Origin: Marinoscillum luteum
GTDB taxonomy: Bacteria; Bacteroidota; Bacteroidia; Cytophagales; Cyclobacteriaceae
Reading direction: 5' to 3'
Assembly: GCF_044005705.1 (NCBI RefSeq)
Contig: NZ_JBIPKE010000017.1
Span: 186,001-250,000, forward strand
DNA: 64,000 nt
Shown here: one piece after another, positions 24,657-33,405 of the stretch
Position numbering within the stretch: the first letter of the stretch is position 1
How the letters are laid out: each line of letters begins with the position of its first letter
Translations under genes and position numbers: made by a program
The notes under the pieces: model-generated
What the model was told of the DNA's origin: nothing
Seen by the model: only the letters and a program-made list of their open reading frames with translations
Databases searched by the model: none

Positions 24657-24693
24657 GTGAATCGTACAAAAGTAATGGAGAATCCCCCCTTCA

Positions 24694-25722
24694 TCAAGCA
24701 TTTGCCAGGATTGCCTGATTGATTTCCTTGATGAGTGCAGGTCCTTTGTATACCAGTCCGGTATATACCTGCACCAGATTGGCCCCAGCGGCTAGTTTTT
24801 CAAGGGCATCGGCACCACTTAAAATTCCCCCCACTGCAATGATAGGTATATCACGATTTTGGGCTCGCAGATATTGTATGATTTCAGTGGATCTTTTGAA
24901 AACAGGTGCTCCACTCAATCCACCAGCACCTATGGACTCCAGGTTTTTGGCAGATTCTTGCAGGCCACTTCTATCTATGGTGGTGTTGGTAGCGATGATG
25001 CCGTCCAGGTTTATATTGCCGGCGATCTCTATGATGTCATCCAGTTGTGAGTTGGTTAGATCTGGTGCGATCTTCAGCAAAATGGGTTTTTGATTGGGCT
25101 TTTTCCTGTTGGCTTTTTGCAGCGACCGGAGGAGCGCCTCCAGAGGCTCCTTGTCCTGAAGCTTACGCAGATCAGGGGTATTGGGGGAGCTCACATTCAC
25201 CACGAAGTAATCCACCTCCGGGTAGAGCACATCAAAACACTTGAGGTAATCATCAGTGGCTTGTTCGTTGGGGGTTACTTTGTTCTTGCCAATGTTTCCA
25301 CCAATGATGATCCCTTTGGGCTTGTGCTGGAGGTTTTCCTTGGCGGCATGCATGCCTTTGTTATTGAAGCCCATCCGGTTGATGAGTGCATGATCCCCGG
25401 GCAGGCGAAAGAGCCGTGGCTCCGGATTTCCCGGCTGGGCCAGGGGAGTCACCGTTCCTATTTCGATGAAGCCAAAACCCATGGCTGCAAACTCATGAAT
25501 GAACTCGGCGTTTTTGTCGAATCCGGCAGCCAGCCCTACTGGATTTTTGAAGGTAAGTCCGAAAAGCTTTCGTTCAAGCTTGGGGTGCTCCAGTCGGTAG
25601 ATGGATTTGAAAATGGCTTTGACCAAAGGAATTTTGAAGGATGCCCGCATCGTCTTGGTGGTGAAATGGTGGGCCTTTTCTGCTGGCATGCTGAATAAAA
25701 ACTTCTTGGCGAGTTGATACAT
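24694..25722 (-). CDS. pyrD: Dihydroorotate dehydrogenase, class 2 (quinone)
   Basis: The membrane-associated, FMN-containing enzyme of pyrimidine synthesis that passes electrons to the quinone pool. At 342 residues it has the class 2 N-terminal helical extension (YQLAKKFLFSMPAEKAHHFT), then GLTFKNPVGLAAGFDKN, FIEIGTVTPLAQPGNP, NRMGFNNKG, the active-site Ser region VVNVSSPNTPDLR, and the FMN phosphate sites IGAGGLSGAPVF and IPIIAVGGI. The start ATG overlaps the stop of xerD by one base. Confidence 0.95.
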   Translation of the reverse strand: MYQLAKKFLFSMPAEKAHHFTTKTMRASFKIPLVKAIFKSIYRLEHPKLERKLFGLTFKNPVGLAAGFDKNAEFIHEFAAMGFGFIEIGTVTPLAQPGNPEPRLFRLPGDHALINRMGFNNKGMHAAKENLQHKPKGIIIGGNIGKNKVTPNEQATDDYLKCFDVLYPEVDYFVVNVSSPNTPDLRKLQDKEPLEALLRSLQKANRKKPNQKPILLKIAPDLTNSQLDDIIEIAGNINLDGIIATNTTIDRSGLQESAKNLESIGAGGLSGAPVFKRSTEIIQYLRAQNRDIPIIAVGGILSGADALEKLAAGANLVQVYTGLVYKGPALIKEINQAILANA

Positions 25723-26624
25723 TAGCTTCTCGGATGAAATTCGTTGATGATTTGTTTTAAATAGTCTCTGTCCAGGTGAGTATAAATCTCTGTGGTGGTG
25801 ATGGACTCGTGGCCCAGCATTTCCTGTACGGCTCGTAAATCCGCTCCACCCTCTATCAGATGTGTAGCAAAGGAGTGTCGGAAAGTGTGTGGGCTGATAC
25901 TCTTTTTAATGCCGGCCTTGAGTGCCAGGTCTTTGATGATGGTGAAAACACTAATGCGGGAGATGTGTGACCCGCGCATATTGAGAAAGAGAAAGTCCTC
26001 ATGACCTTTCTTGATGTCCAGGTGGACCCGCACGTGATCTTTATAAAGCCTGATGTACTTGAGGGCTTCCCGCCCGATGGGCACGAGGCGTTCTTTACTG
26101 CCTTTTCCGATGACCCGGACAAATCCCTCTTCCACGTAAATGTTGGAGATCCGCAGTTCGATGAGTTCCGTTACACGCAGGCCCGAGCTATAGAGGGTCT
26201 CCAGCATGGCCCGGTTTCGGGTGCCCCCATCAGTAGACAGATCGATTTCTGCAAGAAGGGCCTCTATTTCGTGAAACTCCAGCGTGTCGGGTAGCTTTCG
26301 GCCTATTTTGGGAGATTCCAAAAGCTCAGAGGGGTCTTTATCTATCAGCTGCTCGTAAAGTAGAAATTTGAAGAACCCTTTTACCCCGGACAACATTCTG
26401 GCCTGGGTGTATGGAGACATGCCTAGCTCATTGAGAAACTCGATGAAATCCACCAAATTCGCTTGAGAAACTTTCAATGGGGAGACCTCTAAGTTTTTGA
26501 TTTCGAAAAACTCACGTAATTTCGTGATGTCTCGCACGTATGCTTCTATGGAATTGCCGGCAAGCGACCGTTCCAGTTTTAGATAATTACGAAATTGCTT
26601 GATATAAACGTCCCAACTCACCAT
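25722..26624 (-). CDS. xerD: Site-specific tyrosine recombinase XerD
   Basis: Resolves chromosome dimers at dif together with FtsK. The 300-residue length is typical. The N-terminal SAM-like domain spans 1-105. The catalytic residues are all present: Arg150 (SSGLRVTELI), Lys174, His246 and Arg249 (SPHTFRHSFATHL), His272 (LGHESI) and Tyr281 (EIYTHL). No integrase-type neighbours or att repeats are seen, so it is the housekeeping enzyme. Start at MVSWDVYIKQF (26624); the longer frame upstream overlaps the divergent aroQ. Only 28 bp separates it from the aroQ ATG. Confidence 0.93.
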   Translation of the reverse strand: MVSWDVYIKQFRNYLKLERSLAGNSIEAYVRDITKLREFFEIKNLEVSPLKVSQANLVDFIEFLNELGMSPYTQARMLSGVKGFFKFLLYEQLIDKDPSELLESPKIGRKLPDTLEFHEIEALLAEIDLSTDGGTRNRAMLETLYSSGLRVTELIELRISNIYVEEGFVRVIGKGSKERLVPIGREALKYIRLYKDHVRVHLDIKKGHEDFLFLNMRGSHISRISVFTIIKDLALKAGIKKSISPHTFRHSFATHLIEGGADLRAVQEMLGHESITTTEIYTHLDRDYLKQIINEFHPRS

Positions 26625-26652
26625 GGCGAATTTAGTCTGAGAAACTGTGAAC

Positions 26653-27072
26653 ATGAAAATAATCATCATCAACGGACCCAATTTGAACCTACTGGGCAAA
26701 CGCGAGCCAGATATTTACGGAAGTCAGAAGTTTGAAGACTACTTTGCAGACCTTCAGTCGGCTCATAAGGATATTACACTGGAGTATTTCCAATCCAACC
26801 ATGAAGGGGCGCTGATCGACAAATTACATGAGGTGGGGTTTGATTATGATGGTATTATTGTCAATCTGGGGGGCTATACGCACACCTCTGTGGCACTGGC
26901 AGATGCCATAGCGGCCATCAAATCACCGGTGGTGGAGGTACACATCAGCAATATCCACGCAAGGGAGGCTTTCCGAACACATACCCAGACCGGAACAAAT
27001 GCAAAGGGAATTATTACAGGTTTGGGATTGAAAGGGTACGACCTGGCCATCAAATACTTTGTGGAGCAATGA
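26653..27072 (+). CDS. aroQ: 3-dehydroquinate dehydratase, type II
   Basis: Third step of the shikimate pathway. A 139-residue dodecameric type II enzyme: IINGPNLNLLGKREPDIYG (with the catalytic-loop Arg and Tyr), FFQSNHEG-type segment as EYFQSNHEGALID, NLGGYTHTSVALADA, VEVHISNIHAREAFR with the catalytic His, and a final KGIITGLGLKGYDLAI. ATG at 26653; a GTG two codons earlier is possible. It overlaps the aminotransferase gene by 4 nt. Confidence 0.95.
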   Translation: MKIIIINGPNLNLLGKREPDIYGSQKFEDYFADLQSAHKDITLEYFQSNHEGALIDKLHEVGFDYDGIIVNLGGYTHTSVALADAIAAIKSPVVEVHISNIHAREAFRTHTQTGTNAKGIITGLGLKGYDLAIKYFVEQ

Positions 27073-28133
27073 AAGTAGCGAATTTTTATCCCGGGCCTTC
27101 TCGGGTCTACTCTAACATCACGGAATACATTTACGAGGCCTACATGGACGGCATCATGTCCGTGAATCATCGAAGTGAGGATTTCATGAATCTGATGGAG
27201 CTCACCAAGAAAGAGTTGCGTGAAAAACTTCAAATTCCCGCGGACTACGAAATCGCTTTTATATCCTCAGCTACTGAAAACTGGGAGATCATCGCACAGT
27301 CGCTTACGCAAAAGGCCAGCCAGCATTTTTACAATGGAGCCTTTGGAGAAAAATGGGCAAGTTATGCCGGTAAACTCACCTCTACCATCAATACCCATTT
27401 TGGGATCAATGAGGAGCTACCTACCGGGGATATCGCCAAAAAGGCCGATGTGCTCTGCGTGACACAAAACGAAACATCCAACGCTACTCAGGTGTCTATG
27501 AAAAGCCTGAAAATGTTACGGGAGGAAAATGTCGGGAAAATCATAGCCGTAGATGTCACGTCATCGCTTGGTGGGGTTAAACTTGACTTTACGCTGGCTG
27601 ATGCGTGGTATGCTTCAGTGCAGAAATGCCTGGGATTGCCAGCAGGTATGGGTGTCATGATTCTTTCTCCTTTTGCCGTACAGACTGCCGAGAAAATTGG
27701 GGAGCGGGATCACTATAACAGTTTGTTGAATATCCTGGAAAATACCAGGAAGAACCAAACGCAGTATACGCCCAATGTGCTGGGGATCTATCTGCTCTAC
27801 AAAACACAGCAGGCCACCAAAGGGATCGACTACATTGAGAGCAAACTGGAGAAGCGGATGGAAGAATATGGGTCTTTTGTGGATTCGCAGGATCAAATCA
27901 ACTATTTGATCACCAATGAGAAAGTACGCTCCAGAACGGTACTGGCACTCGAAACCAGCCGAATGGAAGAATTGAAATCCGGAGCCAAAGAGCAAAGCAT
28001 CATTTTAGGCAATGGCTATGGCCCCTGGAAATCTTCGACTTTTCGGGTTGCTAACTTCCCTGCTATCAAGAACAAAGAGGTAGAGAAATTGATGGAGTTT
28101 CTCAGGAGTTTTACTGGCGTCTCTGCAAGGTAA
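27069..28133 (+). CDS. Class V aminotransferase (phosphoserine/alanine-glyoxylate type)
   Basis: A 354-residue PLP enzyme. The opening NFYPGPSRVYSNI and VNHRSEDFMNL, the cofactor-site segments ISSATENWEIIAQ and AVDVTSSLGGVKLDF, and the Schiff-base Lys in YASVQKCLGLPAGMG follow the SerC/alanine-glyoxylate aminotransferase group. It may be the serine-pathway phosphoserine aminotransferase of this organism, but SerC-specific residues cannot be checked by eye. It is co-translated with aroQ (4-nt overlap) and its 3' end overlaps the convergent TPR gene by 23 nt. Confidence 0.85.
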   Translation: MKVANFYPGPSRVYSNITEYIYEAYMDGIMSVNHRSEDFMNLMELTKKELREKLQIPADYEIAFISSATENWEIIAQSLTQKASQHFYNGAFGEKWASYAGKLTSTINTHFGINEELPTGDIAKKADVLCVTQNETSNATQVSMKSLKMLREENVGKIIAVDVTSSLGGVKLDFTLADAWYASVQKCLGLPAGMGVMILSPFAVQTAEKIGERDHYNSLLNILENTRKNQTQYTPNVLGIYLLYKTQQATKGIDYIESKLEKRMEEYGSFVDSQDQINYLITNEKVRSRTVLALETSRMEELKSGAKEQSIILGNGYGPWKSSTFRVANFPAIKNKEVEKLMEFLRSFTGVSAR

Positions 28134-29424
28134 CTGACTCGTTGATCCAGCAGTCTACGGTGATTTTAGAGCCTTCTTCTCTGCTTTCATTGAAAATGTC
28201 CTCTATCGAGGGGAATTGTTCTTTGCAAGCATTCATTTGCTCGGTGTTACCTGCTTTCTGATACATTTCATAAGCCGCCAGATACACCGCACGATCCTTT
28301 ACTTTGCTCTCTCCGGCTTTGCATTCTTCGAAACTCAGGAAATACAGGTTTCCAATCAGGTTGAAAGCCGCGCTGGCACCAGGTTTCACACTCAATGCTT
28401 CGTAGGCCACTGATCGAGCCTTTTTCTTATTGCCAAGCTTTACTTCTGTGGAGGCTTGCCCCATCAGAGCATCAAATTTTTGTTCATTGTCCAGTGCCAG
28501 GTCTTCCATTTGCTGATAGTAGTACATGGATTTGTCATATTTTCCAGCAAAATAGTATTTGTCCGCCAGTGCTTTGGCCAGAGAATAGGAGGGTGCCGAC
28601 TGAAAGAACACTTCTCCAGCGGAAATGAAATAAGGCTGATCTGTACATTTGGCAGAGAGGGAATATGAAAATATTTTTTTAGCCAGGTTCAGATCTTCGG
28701 GGCTGGATTTAAACTTGGGAACCAGCTGCTCTTCTATAAATTCGCAACTAATAATGTCCCCAAGGGAATTCAGAAAGGCATCGATCTTGTCCTGCTCTTT
28801 CTGCAGCTTTTCCTTATTTCCCCCCTGAATGATTTTCTCATCGATCACCGAGGTGATCTTGCCATGGATGTCCAGTACGTCTGTAGCGGAGAGTTCAGCT
28901 GGCTTTTGTTTGTAGTAGTAAGTAGCCAGGGTCATATATGGAGTCAGGTTGAAGTCTGAGATATCAGAGGCACTAAATGTATAGAGCTCTTTATACAGCT
29001 CCCTCAGCATGGCATATTTGGAGGCATTGCGATAGTAGAGTTTAAAAGCCGTATAAGCCTTCCGGTCAAGCACTGAAGCTTTGTCGTTGAAGTACTTCAT
29101 TCGCATGTCATAGGTCCAGAGCAGTGAATCCTCCAGCGCAGCTTTGCGGCTGTCTGAGAGGTCTGGCAATTCCAATAGTTCGTCAATGATTTTGGAGCCA
29201 TCCTGATAGATGGATTCGTGCAGGTTGGGGGTGTTTTGGTAGAGCCAGTTGATCGTGGTGAAGGCTTCCTGATACTTATCTGTCTGCATCAGTACTTTAT
29301 AGTAGGCCTGCTTCTCTTTGGTTGCTGCATTCATGGTCTCATCTTCAGGCCAGTTCCATCCGGCTTGCGAGGAGGCTGAAAATCCGATACTTACAAGGGC
29401 CAAGAGAACGATTATTTTTTGCAT
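28111..29424 (-). CDS. Exported TPR-containing protein
   Basis: A 437-residue protein with a signal peptide (IIVLLALVSIGFSASSQA) and mainly helical content. TPR-like segments are clearest in the C-terminal third (DALMGQASTEVKLGNKKKAR, AFNLIGNLYFLSFEECKAG). The N-terminal half has AYYKVLMQTDKYQEAFTTIN. Probably a periplasmic scaffold; no function is known to me. The 3' end overlaps the aminotransferase gene on the other strand. Confidence 0.75.
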   Translation of the reverse strand: MQKIIVLLALVSIGFSASSQAGWNWPEDETMNAATKEKQAYYKVLMQTDKYQEAFTTINWLYQNTPNLHESIYQDGSKIIDELLELPDLSDSRKAALEDSLLWTYDMRMKYFNDKASVLDRKAYTAFKLYYRNASKYAMLRELYKELYTFSASDISDFNLTPYMTLATYYYKQKPAELSATDVLDIHGKITSVIDEKIIQGGNKEKLQKEQDKIDAFLNSLGDIISCEFIEEQLVPKFKSSPEDLNLAKKIFSYSLSAKCTDQPYFISAGEVFFQSAPSYSLAKALADKYYFAGKYDKSMYYYQQMEDLALDNEQKFDALMGQASTEVKLGNKKKARSVAYEALSVKPGASAAFNLIGNLYFLSFEECKAGESKVKDRAVYLAAYEMYQKAGNTEQMNACKEQFPSIEDIFNESREEGSKITVDCWINESVTLQRRQ

Positions 29425-29488
29425 AGGAGCGCCATATTAATTTTTAACCAAATTGATAAAAAAAGTCTGTGTTCGTTGAAATCCAACT

Positions 29489-29496
29489 TAGCTTTG
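29489..29496 (+). promoter_or_regulatory. Candidate -7 element (TAGCTTTG) for marC-rnhA-trmN6
   Basis: TAGCTTTG matches TAnnTTTG exactly, 19 bp before the marC ATG. A clear -33 TTTG is not seen (TCTG is the nearest at about 19 bp). Confidence 0.45.
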
Positions 29497-29515
29497 CCTG
29501 AAAATTTTAGTACGG

Positions 29516-30088
29516 ATGTTCAATTTTAAGGAAATTATTTCTGTTTCGCTGATTCTTTTTTCAGTGATAGACATTCTGGGGAGTGTGCCAATCATCATAG
29601 ACTTACGTAAAAAGGCCGGGCATGTTCAATCTGAAAAGGCTACCATAGCCTCCGGGGCGCTGATGATTCTTTTTCTTTTCCTGGGAGAGGGAATCCTCAA
29701 CCTTTTCGGCATTGATATAGGGTCTTTCGCTATTGCCGGAGCGCTGATCATGTTTTTTATAGGCCTGGAAATGGTGTTGGGGATTCACTTTTTCAGGTCG
29801 GATCATGAGGATTTGTCGTCTTCTTCCATCGTGCCCCTGGCTTTCCCGCTCATAGCTGGTGCCGGAACACTGACCACCCTCATTTCACTCAAGGCCGTCT
29901 ATGCCACCACCAATATTCTGGTGGGTATAGTCCTCAACCTGATTTTCGTGTACCTGGTGCTTAAGTCTTCCAATTGGCTGGAGCGAAAGATAGGTGCGGG
30001 TGGTTTTAATATTCTTAGAAAGGTTTTTGGAATTATCTTGCTCTCTATTGCGATCAAAATATTCAAGACCCACTTATTGACTCTATGA
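29516..30088 (+). CDS. MarC family integral membrane protein
   Basis: A 190-residue inner-membrane protein with six hydrophobic helices (for example VSLILFSVIDILGSVPIII, IAGALIMFFIGLEMVLGI, IIVPLAFPLIAGAGTLTT-like SIVPLAFPLIAGAGTLTT). The SVIDILGSVPI and PLAFPLIAGAGT motifs are the MarC/UPF0056 signature. Despite the name the family has no proven role in multidrug resistance. First gene of a run with rnhA (4-nt overlap) and trmN6 (8-nt overlap). Confidence 0.88.
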   Translation: MFNFKEIISVSLILFSVIDILGSVPIIIDLRKKAGHVQSEKATIASGALMILFLFLGEGILNLFGIDIGSFAIAGALIMFFIGLEMVLGIHFFRSDHEDLSSSSIVPLAFPLIAGAGTLTTLISLKAVYATTNILVGIVLNLIFVYLVLKSSNWLERKIGAGGFNILRKVFGIILLSIAIKIFKTHLLTL

Positions 30089-30543
30089 TCAAAATATATA
30101 CAGATGGAGCAGCCAAGGGCAACCCCGGACCCGGAGGCTACGGAGCCATTCTGGACTTTCGGGGCAAGAGAAAGGAGCTGTCCGAAGGCTTTCGGATGAC
30201 CACCAACAACCGAATGGAGCTTTTGGCAGTGATCGTCGGTTTAGAGTCCATTAAGAAGCCCGGATGGGAGGTGCTCATCATCTCTGACTCCAAATATGTG
30301 GTAGATGCAGTAGAGAAAGGTTGGGTTTTTGGATGGGAAAAGAAGGGGTTCAAAGGAAAAAAGAATCCGGACCTGTGGCAGCGCTTTCTGAAGATATACA
30401 GGCAGCACAAAGTGAAGTTTCAATGGGTGAAAGGCCATGCCGGACATCCCGAAAATGAACGCTGCGATGAGCTGGCCGTACAGGCCGCGGAAGGAGCCGG
30501 ACTGAAAGTGGATAAGTTTTTCGAGGAAGTGCAAAGTGCCTAA
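30085..30543 (+). CDS. rnhA: Ribonuclease HI
   Basis: Cuts the RNA of RNA-DNA hybrids. The 152-residue protein has all four carboxylates: Asp7 (IYTDGAAKGNPGPGG), Glu45 (NNRMELLAVI), Asp68 (ISDSKYVVDAV) and Asp128 (ENERCDELA), with His118 in VKGHAGHP. It also keeps the basic protrusion (GWEKKGFKGKKNPDLW) used in hybrid binding. ATGA overlap with marC. Confidence 0.95.
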   Translation: MIKIYTDGAAKGNPGPGGYGAILDFRGKRKELSEGFRMTTNNRMELLAVIVGLESIKKPGWEVLIISDSKYVVDAVEKGWVFGWEKKGFKGKKNPDLWQRFLKIYRQHKVKFQWVKGHAGHPENERCDELAVQAAEGAGLKVDKFFEEVQSA

Positions 30544-31249
30544 TTCCTATTTTCAATTCAAACAATTTCGGATTGACCAGTCGGCATCAGCCATGAAGGT
30601 AACCACAGAGGGGTGTCTGTTTGGTGCCTGGGTGGGCACTGTTTGCAAGGTTCCACGCACGGTTTTGGATGTAGGTACGGGCACTGGTCTGCTTAGCCTG
30701 ATGCTGGCTCAGGTGCACTTGGCCGCTCAGATAGATGCCGTGGAGATGGATGGCCCGGCAGCCACCGAGGCTCAGGCGAACTTTGAGGCCAGCCCGTGGC
30801 ACGAGCGCATTCAGATGATCATTACTGATGTTCAGTCCTTTACAAATTCTCAGGGGTATGACCTGATCATCGTTAATCCCCCCTTTTATAACCAATCACA
30901 ACGATCCGATTCCAAATCCATCAACAGGGCCAGGCATGATGCCGAACTGAGCCAGGTGGACTTAGTGGATGCTCTTTGCCGGCTGCTGCATGAGGAAGGA
31001 GAGGCATTTGTGCTCTATCCTGTTCGGGAGGCTAAGCAATTTGCAGACCTGGCTATGGGATCAGGACTTTATCTCCAAAGGGCACTGCAAGTGTACGACA
31101 GCCCTGGCGCATTACCTTTTCGAGTGATGGGTCAATACGGCTATAGGCAGGTGGATCCGGTAGTTGAGGATTTTTATATTAAAACCGGAGATGGTGGTTA
31201 CACCTCCGGCTTTGTGAAGTTGTTAAGAGATTTTTATCTCCATTTGTAG
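30536..31249 (+). CDS. trmN6: tRNA1(Val) (adenine(37)-N6)-methyltransferase
   Basis: A 237-residue SAM-dependent methyltransferase of the TrmN6/YfiC type that modifies A37 of tRNA1(Val). SAM motif I is VLDVGTGTGLLSLML; the N6-adenine motif IV is LIIVNPPFYNQ. The N-terminus NSYFQFKQFRIDQ is typical. The start is a GTG at 30536, inside the end of rnhA (8-nt overlap); no suitable ATG exists. Its stop directly abuts that of the convergent gene (31249/31250). Confidence 0.88.
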   Translation: MPNSYFQFKQFRIDQSASAMKVTTEGCLFGAWVGTVCKVPRTVLDVGTGTGLLSLMLAQVHLAAQIDAVEMDGPAATEAQANFEASPWHERIQMIITDVQSFTNSQGYDLIIVNPPFYNQSQRSDSKSINRARHDAELSQVDLVDALCRLLHEEGEAFVLYPVREAKQFADLAMGSGLYLQRALQVYDSPGALPFRVMGQYGYRQVDPVVEDFYIKTGDGGYTSGFVKLLRDFYLHL

Positions 31250-32578
31250 CTAAGAGACCGTTTCCCTCTCAGAAAACTCAAAGCCCATGTTCTCCAGCTC
31301 ATCCAGTATGGGTTCGTAGATTTCCTGCTGAGTGGGGATGGAGACCCCTGTTGTTTTAATTTTTCCTTGAAGAATCATTTTTGCAGCTATGGCCAGGGGC
31401 AGTCCCACGGTCTTGGACATGGCAGTGTTCACCGGGTCATCGCCCAATGCGATCATGTGCGCCTGTATCTCCTTAGGCCGGCCATTGTCCAGATAGCTGA
31501 ACTTGTGCCACATCACAATCATGTCTTTGTCAGTATCGTCAAGTGTCCATTTCTTCTTGAGGATGTGCTCCAATATTTGAGCGGGGGTTCCTTTGTCCAG
31601 CCCCACTGGTTCTTCAGAGAAGATATTCAACCAGTTGAGTTTATACATCTCATCAGATTCCAACCCGATATTCAGGTAATGGGCGAGCTTGAGCTCCACC
31701 GAATCGTGCGGGTTAAACATCAAAAAGGAGTTGATGAACTGCCGGTGGGTCATTTCAGACACATTTTCCATCTCATAAGTATCATCTGTAGCCCCTAGCT
31801 GCACAAAAATGTCCCAGGCTTTGCAGAACCCCGGTCTTCTCAGGGTACCTCGGTAGAGGGTCTGAATGCCCCGCAGCTTGTACAGATCAAGGTACTTGAG
31901 CGAGTCACGGTTGGCGTAGCCTTCGAAGTGGCCATATCCGGGTATGTGTATGATTTCAGTCCGCTTGAAAAGTTTGTGATAGGGAATGTATTTGAAACGG
32001 GATTCCTGAAGGAATTTCACATTGCCAGTTCCGGCTAAAACGACATTTCGGGGATTCCAGGTAAACTTATACGCCCAGGGATTTTCCTTGAGTTTGTCTT
32101 CTGCCAGCAGACCTCCTGTGAAGGTTTCAAATGAGGTAAGCGTGTGCCCCGCAGCTTTGATGCGATCCAGTACCCTCATGGCAGACATGTGATCAATACC
32201 CGGGTCGAGCCCCAGTTCCATGATGCATTGATTTCCCGAGGCTGCAAATTGATCTGAAAGGGCTTTGATTTCGGGAGAGATATAAGAGGCGGTGAGCATG
32301 TCCCGGCCGATTTCAGCGCAAATGCCCGCCACGATGGGGTGTAGGCTGGCGGGTAGCATGCTGATGACCAGCTGAGCATTGGTGATTTGCGCCGTGGCCA
32401 GGGCTTTGTCATTGATATCAAACTCGATGACATCCGCATCCTTAAATTTCTTTCTGGCAATGGAGGTATCCTTTTCGCCAATCACCACTTTCCAGTCGTT
32501 TTCCTTAGCGTTTTCCAGGAGGTAATTGATCAGTGAGGTAGAGGAGCGCCCGGCTCCCAGAACCAAAATATGCTTCAT
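31250..32578 (-). CDS. Saccharopine dehydrogenase-like oxidoreductase
   Basis: A 442-residue NAD(P)-dependent enzyme of the saccharopine dehydrogenase/reductase family. The N-terminal Rossmann motif is HILVLGAGRSSTSLINYLL; the catalytic-domain signature MELGLDPGIDHMSAMRVLD and the region FTGGLLAEDKLKENPWAYKF follow. This group includes saccharopine reductases of the aminoadipate pathway and lysine-degrading enzymes; which reaction applies is not resolved. It stands alone, converging on trmN6 with no gap. Confidence 0.85.
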   Translation of the reverse strand: MKHILVLGAGRSSTSLINYLLENAKENDWKVVIGEKDTSIARKKFKDADVIEFDINDKALATAQITNAQLVISMLPASLHPIVAGICAEIGRDMLTASYISPEIKALSDQFAASGNQCIMELGLDPGIDHMSAMRVLDRIKAAGHTLTSFETFTGGLLAEDKLKENPWAYKFTWNPRNVVLAGTGNVKFLQESRFKYIPYHKLFKRTEIIHIPGYGHFEGYANRDSLKYLDLYKLRGIQTLYRGTLRRPGFCKAWDIFVQLGATDDTYEMENVSEMTHRQFINSFLMFNPHDSVELKLAHYLNIGLESDEMYKLNWLNIFSEEPVGLDKGTPAQILEHILKKKWTLDDTDKDMIVMWHKFSYLDNGRPKEIQAHMIALGDDPVNTAMSKTVGLPLAIAAKMILQGKIKTTGVSIPTQQEIYEPILDELENMGFEFSERETVS

Positions 32579-32649
32579 AAAAAATCAGGGTTTTAGGGTA
32601 ATGTTGTTACCGCAAACCTAATGGAAGCGTGAGCCATTGCAAGGCCCTT

Positions 32650-33405
32650 TTAATTTTTCTTATGCACCATGGTAGCCGAGGCCTGGGCACCTGCCAGGAC
32701 CAGCATGTCGGCAATATTTACGTGGGCGGGCCGGGATAGGATAAAGGCCACGGTCTCTGCTATGTCCTGAGCTTGCAAGGGGTCAAATCCTACATAGACT
32801 TTTTCTGCGCGCTCCTGATCGCCCTTGAACCTGACGGCTGAAAATTCAGTTTGGACCAGGCCTGGCTTGATTTCAGATACTTTGATCCCCTCAGTGATCA
32901 GGTCTTGTCGCATCCCTTTGGATATGGCATCCACAGCATATTTTGACGCATTGTAGACATTTCCCTTAGGATATACTTCTATACCTGCTACGGATCCTAT
33001 GTTTATGATGTGTCCTTTTTGTCGGCTCACCATGCCAGGGATGACGGCATTGCTTACATAGAGCAGACCCTTCACGTTGATGTCGATCATGGCATCCCAG
33101 TCGGCGACTTGTCCATCCTGGATCGCGCTGAGCCCATGGGCATTCCCTGCGTTATTGATCAGCACATCCACCGATTGCCATTTGGCTGGTAAACCGCTTA
33201 TTGCAGTCTCTGCCGCCAGTCTGTCCCGCACGTCAAATGAAAGGGTTGTGACTTCAGTTTCTTCGGCAAGCTCTTTTTCCAATTTGGTTAACCGATCCTG
33301 GCGCCGGCCACAGATAATTAATCGATAATCTTTGGCCAGGCATCTGGCAGTAGCTTCACCAATTCCACTGGTGGCGCCGGTGATCAATGCTATGGGTTTA
33401 CTCAT
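32650..33405 (-). CDS. Short-chain dehydrogenase/reductase (YdfG-like)
   Basis: A 251-residue classical SDR. Cofactor motif TGATSGIGEA (residues 9-18), NNAG at 84-87, Ser138 (INIGSVAG), Tyr151 and Lys155 (YNASKYAV). Arg in ICGRRQDRL suggests NADP. It is closest in pattern to 3-hydroxy acid/serine dehydrogenases of the YdfG type. Its start overlaps the stop of porT by 4 nt. Confidence 0.88.
   Translation of the reverse strand: MSKPIALITGATSGIGEATARCLAKDYRLIICGRRQDRLTKLEKELAEETEVTTLSFDVRDRLAAETAISGLPAKWQSVDVLINNAGNAHGLSAIQDGQVADWDAMIDINVKGLLYVSNAVIPGMVSRQKGHIINIGSVAGIEVYPKGNVYNASKYAVDAISKGMRQDLITEGIKVSEIKPGLVQTEFSAVRFKGDQERAEKVYVGFDPLQAQDIAETVAFILSRPAHVNIADMLVLAGAQASATMVHKKN

Noticed and set aside
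25722..26624. XerD-like recombinase as sign of a mobile element
   Set aside because: It has housekeeping length and residues, is embedded between pyrD and aroQ, and no flanking repeats or cargo genes are seen.
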